A DNA stretch of 56,339 bases from Okeania sp. KiyG1 (GTDB taxonomy: Bacteria > Cyanobacteriota > Cyanobacteriia > Cyanobacteriales > Microcoleaceae), in contig NZ_BLZO01000018.1 of assembly GCF_014132355.1 (NCBI RefSeq), positions 1-56,339 of the forward strand, read 5' to 3'. Positions 38,981-46,272 of this stretch are shown one piece after another; position 1 is the first letter of the stretch; each line of letters opens with the position of its first letter. The translations under genes and the position numbers were made by a program. The notes beneath the pieces were generated by a model. That model saw only the letters and a program-made list of their open reading frames with translations, had not been told where the DNA came from and did not search any database.

Positions 38981-40386
38981 TCATGTATTAGCAACATCAG
39001 CTAAGGGAATTTTATTAAGTTCAGAGAGATTTTTTGCACACTGATCAATAATTTGTTCCTCATTTGCTGATAACCAATCAAAATTAGTAGCGGTACATAC
39101 TTCTTGCACAATCTCATAACGTCGAGCAATTACCAATTCATCAACTTCTTTCCCAACAGCAAATCCATGCTGTGAAAGTGCCCAAATGACAGTAATACAA
39201 ATACACTCAATTTTACTAAGTTCCTCTCTAGATAGCTGTGCACTAATATCTGTCTGGGCATTGTCTATAATTCCCCAAATTCCTCCTAGACAAGTCCCAA
39301 TCACCGAGCCAACTTGTGTACCTATCCAAATACCACTAATAATTCCGACTCCTCCTGTTAAAACACCAGAAGTCGATGCTCCAATAGCTGCACCGAACGT
39401 AGCTCCAAGAGCAGCAAGCCCACTTGTAGTAGAACCTGTATATATCAAAAGCTCTCTAATATTAGTTTTTCTTCTTATATTAGGTTCAGGATTTTTAATA
39501 ACTGCATTATCTACATTTGACGGTACAGATACTTCGTAATACAGCTCGGAAGCATTCTGAATAAATTTTGTCACTGCATCATAGACAAATTCAGATATTA
39601 TGAATAGAGCTTCCTCTTTTGATTTGTCTAGATTGTAATCAAATTTTGAGGTTTGAACAGTTATTGTCTGCCGACATTCATCTAAACACTCGAATATGAA
39701 ATTGTAAGCTTCCTTAACTTTATTTTCTTGGTGCTGCTGAAAGGCTGACAGACTTTTCTCAAATAATAAACTTTTATCATAAGGGAGACATTCTTTTATA
39801 GCGCTATATATCTCTACCACTCTTTCTGGATCATACCAATGAGCATCAAATACAAAGGTGTCAGACACACCACAGTTGTAAAGTACGTCTTTCCATTGTC
39901 CAATTCGTGTTATCCGTTCAGCAACTACATTTGACTCTATGGTTGCTTGAAGCAAGGAAATACCTTTATTTAAGAGAGCTACAACTCCTTTTTGAGAAGA
40001 TACGACTAACTCTATCTCTGTTTGATGAGAGCCATCTGGCACTGTCTCTAAAGAGGCTACATACAATATAACGTCACTTGATTTAATTGCCTCCCAAGCT
40101 TTCATTTCATACTCTAACTTTTTTCTAATACTGAATCTAATTTCATTAAACCTTGTTGTACATAGAGGAGAGTATTTGCTTCTTGGAAACCAGGAGTATC
40201 AATAAAAACAGCCTGTAGCCCTTCATATTCATATGGAGTAAGTTTAATCTTTTTCGTCACATTTGCTCGATCATCTATTTTTCCTATTTCTTGCTTCATT
40301 AAAGTTTGGATCAGAGTAGTTTTTCCACTATTAGTATGTCCAACAACTGCAATTTTAATCAATTCAAATTTTGGCATCTTATTCAT
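38981..40386 (-). pseudogene. P-loop GTPase with glycine-zipper tail, one frameshift
   Basis: The 5' part (MNKMPKFELIKIAVVGHTNSGKTTL) has G1 at 16-23, a G2 region and G3 DTPG at 63-66. It then runs into a six-A run (40119-40124). One more A would join it to KLEYEMKAWEAIKSSDVILYV, with G4-like VALLNKG. A helical middle and a hydrophobic glycine-rich stretch (GLAALGATFGAAIGAS through GTCLGGIWGIID) probably bind membranes, as in GTPases of the Era/YfjP type. The restored protein is about 468 residues. Partner and role are unknown. The frameshift lies in a homopolymer and may be a sequencing error. The neighbours are an orphan solute-binding lipoprotein and a membrane WD40 protein on the same strand. 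Confidence 0.8.
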
Positions 40387-40450
40387 ATCCTATACATTTC
40401 TTGAGAAACAATTGAGTCTAATAACAATTACTACATTAGTTTAGAGAACA

Positions 40451-41596
40451 TTATCGGAATGGAGGGGAATAAATTAACCCTGGCTCCTCTTGGTTATTCC
40501 ATAAGTTATTTAGCCCTCGTCTAATCCGAGTAGAAGAATTTGGACCTAAATTTCTCTCATATATTTCACCGTAATTTCCAACATGACGAATAATTCTTTG
40601 GGCATAATCTGGCTCAAGCCCTAAACGTGAACCTATACTATCCGCTGTTCCTTCTAGACCTAAAAAACGAATGATTTTGGGATCTTTACTGGCTTTCTTC
40701 TGCTCAAGATTATTTTGATTAATCCCTAATTCTTCAGCCTCTATCAGAGCAAATATAATCCATCGAACAATATTAACCCACTGTGAGTCACTATCGATTA
40801 CAACTGGAGCTAAAGGTTCTTTAGATAAGGTTTCCCGTAAAATAAGATGCTCATCTGGATTTTCAAGTAAGTTCCTATTTACATCAAGTTGCGATCTATC
40901 AGAAGTTACTGCTTGACACTCACCTGCTTCATATAGTCGATAGACATCCTTTTTATCTTGAAGCTCTCTAATTTGAAATGTTAAGTTACGCTTCTTCCTT
41001 TCATCTTCTAAATTTTTTTGGCTAGTAGTTTCTGTCTCGACACAAATTACCTTACCATTTAGATCGTTAAGTGACCTTACTTCACTATTTTCTCGAACCA
41101 AAATACTTTGTTCATCATAAAAAACTATTGGAGCAAATTCGATATTAATTGATACATCTCTCTCGATAGTCCACGTTGTATTTCTGGAAAGAACATCAAT
41201 TTTTCTTGAAGAGATTTCTTCAAAGCGTTCTTTAGTATCAAGAAACCGATATTTTACTGCATTGGGGTCGTCGAAAATAGCCGCAGCAATAGCCCTACAT
41301 ATATCTACATCAAAGCCAACAACAGAACTTTGTATCTGCTCATAAATATTATTTGGAATGTTTGGATCGTTATCTATTTTTGTTACGTCAAAATCTTTCA
41401 ATTGCACATAACTGAAGCCTGGTATATTACCATTTACGCCACAATTTAACCATCCTCTTTTTTTTACCTGTTTCAAGATACTCCGTTCTCCTAAAGTCTG
41501 TTCTGAAGTCTTATAAGTTTGGGTTAAAGAACAAGCATTCAAAAGCAACAATATCAAACCTAATAACCAAATATTTTTAACATTTTTAAATTTCAT
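40451..41596 (-). CDS. Amino-acid-type solute-binding lipoprotein without transporter
   Basis: The 381-residue lipoprotein has signal peptide and lipobox LNAC at residues 19-22. The mature part reads like polar amino-acid binding proteins of the AapJ type: KRGWLNCGVNGNIPGFSY, VGFDVDICRAIAAAIFDD, SRNTTWTIERD, VICVETETTSQKNLE, AVTSDRSQLDVNR and EPLAPVVIDSDSQWVNIVRWI. No permease or ATPase is nearby. The gene sits between a membrane-anchored WD40 gene and a GTPase gene on the same strand (64 bases to GTPase, 71 bases to WD40). It may serve as a sensor part rather than a transporter part (inference). The gene is intact. Confidence 0.85.
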   Translation of the reverse strand: MKFKNVKNIWLLGLILLLLNACSLTQTYKTSEQTLGERSILKQVKKRGWLNCGVNGNIPGFSYVQLKDFDVTKIDNDPNIPNNIYEQIQSSVVGFDVDICRAIAAAIFDDPNAVKYRFLDTKERFEEISSRKIDVLSRNTTWTIERDVSINIEFAPIVFYDEQSILVRENSEVRSLNDLNGKVICVETETTSQKNLEDERKKRNLTFQIRELQDKKDVYRLYEAGECQAVTSDRSQLDVNRNLLENPDEHLILRETLSKEPLAPVVIDSDSQWVNIVRWIIFALIEAEELGINQNNLEQKKASKDPKIIRFLGLEGTADSIGSRLGLEPDYAQRIIRHVGNYGEIYERNLGPNSSTRIRRGLNNLWNNQEEPGLIYSPPFR

Positions 41597-41667
41597 AGCA
41601 TTATTCCTTGCAACAAAAATACCTCAAATTAACAAATAAAGTATTTCATTTTTGATTTACAGAATTA

Positions 41668-42744
41668 CTATTTCTCTTCTCTTTTCCAAATTATAATTTT
41701 GCGGTCTAAGCTCCCACTTACAATATGAATTTGATCTGAGCTAATATCAACTGAGCGAACCGATCCTTTGTGTTCTGATAAAGTTTTAAAGGTTTTTTTG
41801 CTGCACAAGTTCCATAGCTTTATTTGATTATCATTACTTCCACTCACAAGTAGTTTTCCTTCTTCCGAAATTGTCAAAGTATTTACTGGTTGAGAATCAT
41901 GTTCCCCAATGAATTCCCTAGCTGTTTCTGGTTGCTCTTGTGTATTCCAAACTTTAATTTGGCCATTGTTTGTACCAAAAATAAGTTCATTATTATCAGC
42001 TCTAAAGACAAGAGAATTTATTGGCCAAGAATTTTTGTATGAAGATACTTCGTCCCCATTATTCATAGTATTTTGAGTACCTAAATTCCAGGTTTTAATC
42101 AGTTTGTCATTTCCAACTGTAAATAAAGTTTGATCGTCATTACCAAAAACTAGAGCAAAAACCTCGCGTCCGGAATGCCCTGAAAAAATTCTGTAACGAA
42201 GTTTCCAACCATTTCCACTTTCACTATGTTCCCAAATCAAAATCGTGTTGTTGCTACTTGCACCAATGAGCTTCCCACTTCTACTAATATCAATTGATGA
42301 TACCTTTTCACTTTGCTTTTCAGGAAAAATTATGTAATCCTCACTCCAACCATTCTTTGATGATTTATCTGATTGCCATAAGACTACAGAGCCATCTGTA
42401 GTGCCACCAGCAAGATAACCTATTTCTTCATTTACATCTAAAGACCTAAATCCTTTAAATTCTGTCTGGAGAATTGGATAATCTTTTTTACCACCCAAAT
42501 CTAAAATATAAATTTCAGAAGAATTACCAGCGCCTACTACTGTTTTATTTAAGTTGTTAATGACTACAGATGATACGTCAAACCCAAGGTCAAAATCTTG
42601 AAAAGAAACATACTTAGGAGGGGTATAGTTTTGATTATTACACTTTTCTAGATTGCTATTAAAATGAATCCCTATTGGGACAATAATAAAAACCGAGAGA
42701 ACTAATATAAAAATAAGTCCTGGAGGAGGAAGCCTGAAACTCAT
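41668..42744 (-). CDS. Membrane-anchored WD40 repeat protein
   Basis: The 358-residue protein has one N-terminal transmembrane helix (residues 8-27, GLIFILVLSVFIIVPIGIH). A seven-bladed WD40 propeller follows (VVLWQ, TILIWEHS, LIKTWNLG, QIKVWNTQ, QIKLWNLC, KIIIWKRE at the blade ends). WD40 domains bind other proteins; here no catalytic domain is attached. Orientation and short spacing suggest that it is the first gene of an operon with the lipoprotein and GTPase genes downstream. The WD40 blades resemble sensor propellers of cyanobacterial nSTAND1 proteins, whose NTPase part is absent here. Function is not known. Confidence 0.85.
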   Translation of the reverse strand: MSFRLPPPGLIFILVLSVFIIVPIGIHFNSNLEKCNNQNYTPPKYVSFQDFDLGFDVSSVVINNLNKTVVGAGNSSEIYILDLGGKKDYPILQTEFKGFRSLDVNEEIGYLAGGTTDGSVVLWQSDKSSKNGWSEDYIIFPEKQSEKVSSIDISRSGKLIGASSNNTILIWEHSESGNGWKLRYRIFSGHSGREVFALVFGNDDQTLFTVGNDKLIKTWNLGTQNTMNNGDEVSSYKNSWPINSLVFRADNNELIFGTNNGQIKVWNTQEQPETAREFIGEHDSQPVNTLTISEEGKLLVSGSNDNQIKLWNLCSKKTFKTLSEHKGSVRSVDISSDQIHIVSGSLDRKIIIWKREEK

Positions 42745-43065
42745 GGGAAATAATACTTTAGATATTCAAGTCAAAATTTTTCGTTAATTTTAACCTGAGT
42801 TTGATGCTCATGGGATGATAAGCAAGCTACAAAACTGATTTGGTAATAGTTTCGGAGATTAGCTTTAATTATTTTTAACTCAGAAAGAGAGCTTATTCGG
42901 AATTAGAGTAAGTTGGCGACATAACCATAAAATTATGGCCTTGCTGAGACATAATGACCAGTAGTTAAAGGTATAATCAAAAAACAAAAATCTAATTTTT
43001 TCCTTGATATCTAAATCTAAAAATCATTGCCATTCAGCAAAACCAAAATTACTTTTAACTGAATT
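42745..43065. other. Spacer, no gene seen
   Basis: About 320 bases of A/T-rich sequence between the WD40 gene and the carbamoyltransferase 3' end. No repeat family or coding frame was recognised. Confidence 0.5.
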
Positions 43066-44997
43066 CTAATCCAACTCAAACTCGTCTTTCCAAGAATCAT
43101 CCTTTTTCCAAGGAATCTGCTGAGTCTTCGCCATCAAAAAATTCTCCACCACCAAATAATCCATCTCTGTCCGCATAAAACACCGATAAGCATCTTCGGG
43201 CGTACAAACAATTGGCTCACCTCTTACATTAAAAGATGTATTCACTATCACCCCACATCCGGTCAACTTCTCAAAATGCCGAATTAAATCATAGTACCGA
43301 GGGTTAGTTTCCTGATGAATAGTTTGAATTCTCGCCGAATAATCAACATGAGTAATTGCCGGAATTTCCGATCGCGGCACATTCAATTTCTCAATTCCAA
43401 ACAACTGCTTTTGCTCCTCAGTCATCGGAATTAATAAACTCTCCTGCACCGGAGCTACTAACAACATATAAGGACTAGAATGTTCAATGTCAAAATAATC
43501 AGAAACTCGGTCTGCCAAAACTGAAGGAGCAAAAGGTCGAAAAGACTCCCGATACTTAATCTTCAAATTCATCACCGACTGCATTTTTTGATTCCGGGGG
43601 TCGCCAATAATAGACCGCCCTCCCAAAGCACGGGGTCCGAATTCCATCCGACCTTGAAACCATCCCACCACATTGCCGTTATTTAAAATTTCTGCTAACC
43701 GTGGCATTAATTCTGTATCTGGCAAATATTCATATTTCGCCTGAATAGCATCCAGATATTCCCGAATTTCCTCATCTGCAAATTTCGGTCCGAGATAAGC
43801 TCCCTGCATCATGTCATTAGGAGCAGGACAAACGGGAGGTTTTGCTAAAGAAACAGCAGAATTTCCAGACTCCACAGAAATTAATTCCTTTTCTGGAATA
43901 TTCTCAACCACTTTTTCTATTACCCGTGGTTGGTTGTGATATTCGTACCAAATAGCCAAAGCAGCACCCAACGCACCACCAGCATCTCCCGCAGCAGGTT
44001 GAATCCAAATATCTTTAAAAATACCTTCCCGTAAAATCTTGCCATTCGCCACACAATTGAGAGCAACTCCCCCTGCCAAACAAAGGTAGTCAGCATCAAG
44101 TTCTTTTTGCACTGTGCGACTCAGACGTAATACTACTTCCTCAGTAACTCTCTGAATAGAAGCAGCAATATCCATTTCTCGTTGACTAATTTTAGTTTCA
44201 GCTTTGCGAGGAGGTCCGCCAAAAAGTTTGTCAAATTTCTCATTAGTCATAGTCAACCCAGTCGTATAGTTGAAATATTCCATATTCAACCGGAAAGTAC
44301 CATCAGCTTTTAAATCTATCAAGTTGTTGAGAATCAAATCTACATAATTAGGTTCTCCGTAGGGAGCCAAACCCATAAGTTTGTATTCCCCAGAGTTGAC
44401 TTTGAAACCTGTGTAATAGGTAAAAGCTGAATAGAGTAAACCCAATGAATGAGGAAAATCTATTTCCCACTGGGGAGTAAGTTTATTTCCTTCTCCCAAC
44501 CAAACCGAAGTTGTCGCCCACTCACCCACTCCATCCAAACACATTACTGCAGCACGGTCGAAGGGACTGGGGAAAAAAGCTGAAGCTGCATGAGACTGAT
44601 GATGTTCAGTAAACATCAGTTGGGGAAGATGGGATGATTTACATTTACCTAATGTAGCTAATTCTCTTCTTAAAAGTGTTTTTAAATATAGTTTTTCTTT
44701 TAACCAAATTGGCATTGCCATGAGAAAAGACCGAAAACCTTTAGGAGCATAACTAAGGTAGGTTTCCAGAAGTCGCTCGAATTTAATTAAGGGTTTGTCG
44801 TAGAAAACTACTTGGTCTAGGTCGAGTAATTCTATGTTGGCTTCTTTCAAACAATAGGAAATAGCATTTTGGGGAAATCTGGCATCGTGTTTTTTACGAG
44901 AAAATCTTTCTTCTTGAGCGGCGGCGATAATTTTTCCATCACATACTAGGGCGGCGGCGCTGTCGTGGTAATAAGCTGAGATTCCCAGGATTTTCAT
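43066..44997 (-). CDS. NodU/CmcH-family carbamoyltransferase (SxtI-like)
   Basis: O-carbamoyltransferase transferring a carbamoyl group from carbamoyl phosphate to a hydroxyl via carbamoyl-adenylate. The start is placed at ATG 44997 (MKILGISAYYHDSAAAL), the conserved N-terminus; a longer frame to 45048 would add 17 unlike residues. The length of about 643 residues fits the family. Visible motifs are the HHQSHAASAFFPSPF metal/ATP site, DGVGEWATTSVW, GGVALNCVANGKI, and in the C-terminal YrdC-like part GWFQGRMEFGPRALGGRSI and NTSFNVRGEPIV. A Shine-Dalgarno GGAG lies upstream. The acceptor may be a sugar of the surface glycan or a natural product. SxtJ and DUF5989, its usual partners, are found 6 kb downstream. 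Confidence 0.92.
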   Translation of the reverse strand: MKILGISAYYHDSAAALVCDGKIIAAAQEERFSRKKHDARFPQNAISYCLKEANIELLDLDQVVFYDKPLIKFERLLETYLSYAPKGFRSFLMAMPIWLKEKLYLKTLLRRELATLGKCKSSHLPQLMFTEHHQSHAASAFFPSPFDRAAVMCLDGVGEWATTSVWLGEGNKLTPQWEIDFPHSLGLLYSAFTYYTGFKVNSGEYKLMGLAPYGEPNYVDLILNNLIDLKADGTFRLNMEYFNYTTGLTMTNEKFDKLFGGPPRKAETKISQREMDIAASIQRVTEEVVLRLSRTVQKELDADYLCLAGGVALNCVANGKILREGIFKDIWIQPAAGDAGGALGAALAIWYEYHNQPRVIEKVVENIPEKELISVESGNSAVSLAKPPVCPAPNDMMQGAYLGPKFADEEIREYLDAIQAKYEYLPDTELMPRLAEILNNGNVVGWFQGRMEFGPRALGGRSIIGDPRNQKMQSVMNLKIKYRESFRPFAPSVLADRVSDYFDIEHSSPYMLLVAPVQESLLIPMTEEQKQLFGIEKLNVPRSEIPAITHVDYSARIQTIHQETNPRYYDLIRHFEKLTGCGVIVNTSFNVRGEPIVCTPEDAYRCFMRTEMDYLVVENFLMAKTQQIPWKKDDSWKDEFELD

Positions 44998-45109
44998 ATT
45001 TATCTTCTTAGTCTCCTTCACAGATAGCTTTATATATTTTTTGGCCAAATTTTTAGCAAAATATCCTCAAATTATAGTTCATCAAAGCACAGTGTCTTGA
45101 TCTCCCCAT

Positions 45110-45240
45110 CCTCCCCACACTCCCAACACGAGGACACGGAGACACGGAGAGAGAGACACGGAGAGAGGGAGATAGGGTGTCACTGAGACACCGCATCACC
45201 TCGCCTATAGAGCGTCCCCGCGTCTCCGTGTCAAATCTTA
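45110..45240. repeat. GACACGGAGA repeats and inverted partner
   Basis: GAGGACACGGAGACACGGAG (45131 on) and GTCTCCGTGTC (45220-45232) are inverted to each other, with GTGTCACTGAGACACC between. The block could fold as a long hairpin 130-240 bases upstream of the carbamoyltransferase start. Confidence 0.6.
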
Positions 45241-45431
45241 CACCCTCCCCCTGTTGAGGCAAAACTTAGAGTGGGTTCCCTGTTCCCTCTTTTGTGGAGA
45301 TGTCTATTGCACAGTTTTAGCTGTGTCAGTCTACTAGGAGAAATTACGATTTTAAATTTATTTTTAAAAATAAAAAGTAATTACTGACTGAAATCAGCTT
45401 GTGGAGCGATCGCGAAACTGTATTATCAGCA

Positions 45432-45519
45432 TGACTTACGCAAAGGCACTATTTATAGAGTGCAAGTACTATTGGACAATAGTTTTGAGCGCTATATATA
45501 GCGTATCTGCGTAAGTCCT
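45432..45519. repeat. AGGACTTA palindromic element, copy 3
   Basis: TGACTTACGCAAAGGCAC and, inverted, AGGACTTACGCAGATACGC bound a unit with the core ACTATTGGACAATAGTT, as at 30408-30495. Confidence 0.72.
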
Positions 45520-45686
45520 AATCAAAATATTCTTTTTCTTTAGACTATTGACTCTTCATTCAAAGACATTTGGTTTTGCAGATAAGCTCTGCCTATAAAT
45601 GATAAATATTTTTATATAAAAAATGTATTGTTATCTGCTTTGATTATGTGTATATTAAAACTATGAAGTAAAGCAGAGCAAAAGAT

Positions 45687-45908
45687 ATGTTGAGTAGCAG
45701 TTCAGAAAGGTCAATTATCACAACATTTACAAATACACATTCAGTCACGAATATAGAAGATATTGACAGTACTAAATCTCCAATTGCTTGGCAAATATAT
45801 GAAGAGTTTTTAGGCAATATAGCTAATCGACAGAAGCAGCAAATAGCTTCTATGTTTGATGATTACTGTAGACAAAATCCTCATGCTGTTGAGTGCAGTA
45901 TTTACTAA
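45687..45908 (+). CDS. Small hypothetical protein
   Basis: A 73-residue protein, start ATG at 45687 with weak purine-rich leader. After a Ser/Thr-rich start it has a helical segment (SPIAWQIYEEFLGNIANRQKQQIASMFDDY) and a short tail CRQNPHAVECSIY with two Cys. I recall similar small cyanobacterial proteins but cannot name a family. It precedes the Mo-nitrogenase C-terminal-like gene on the same strand (67-base gap), so cotranscription is likely. Confidence 0.6.
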   Translation: MLSSSSERSIITTFTNTHSVTNIEDIDSTKSPIAWQIYEEFLGNIANRQKQQIASMFDDYCRQNPHAVECSIY

Positions 45909-45975
45909 TCGTAATTCTCTTTTTTTCAAATATCTATCATCATTGCAATTAATTCAAAATAATAGGAGAAAAAAG

Positions 45976-46272
45976 ATGCAAACTACTACCAATAATTATC
46001 CCCAAAACCCCATTGATGTTTTGCTACAACCAGGCCGTAACTTTATAGAAAATATAGATATTAATAATCCTGAATTTGCCAGAAAATTATGTCAATTGAT
46101 TCCAGCTCAATGCCCCTTTGCCAGAGATATTAAATTCTTCGGTCGTACAGTTTTGCATATTCCACCTCTATGTAAAATAAATCCTTTTTACTATGAACTA
46201 ATGACTTTACGTTTTCGTGCTCTAACTTTCTTAGCTGATGTTTGTTTAGAAGATGTTACTCCTTATTGTTAA
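45976..46272 (+). CDS. Mo-dependent nitrogenase C-terminal-domain family protein
   Basis: A 98-residue protein beginning MQTTTNNYPQNPID at 45976, chosen because an AGGAGA ribosome site lies just upstream. It carries the domain signature LCQLIPAQCPFARDIKFFGR, then HIPPLCKINPFYYELMTLRFRALTFLAD and EDVTPYC. This domain is annotated as the C-terminal part of Mo-dependent nitrogenase but is widespread as a stand-alone small protein in cyanobacteria, including non-fixers, so a nitrogen-fixation role is not implied. The 220-bp tandem array starts directly at its stop codon. Confidence 0.82.
   Translation: MQTTTNNYPQNPIDVLLQPGRNFIENIDINNPEFARKLCQLIPAQCPFARDIKFFGRTVLHIPPLCKINPFYYELMTLRFRALTFLADVCLEDVTPYC

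Noticed and set aside
44998-45048. Longer start of the carbamoyltransferase
   Set aside because: The 17 extra residues (MAKKYIKLSVKETKKIN) are not typical, and the conserved family N-terminus begins at MKILGISAYYHDSA with a GGAG site upstream.
45053-45262. 69-codon minus-strand frame upstream of the carbamoyltransferase
   Set aside because: Entirely inside the GACACGGAGA repeat block; low-complexity product (SLRVSLSVSPCPRVG).
45976-46272. Evidence for a nitrogen-fixation island
   Set aside because: The domain name mentions nitrogenase, but stand-alone proteins of this kind are general in cyanobacteria and no nif gene is present in the window.
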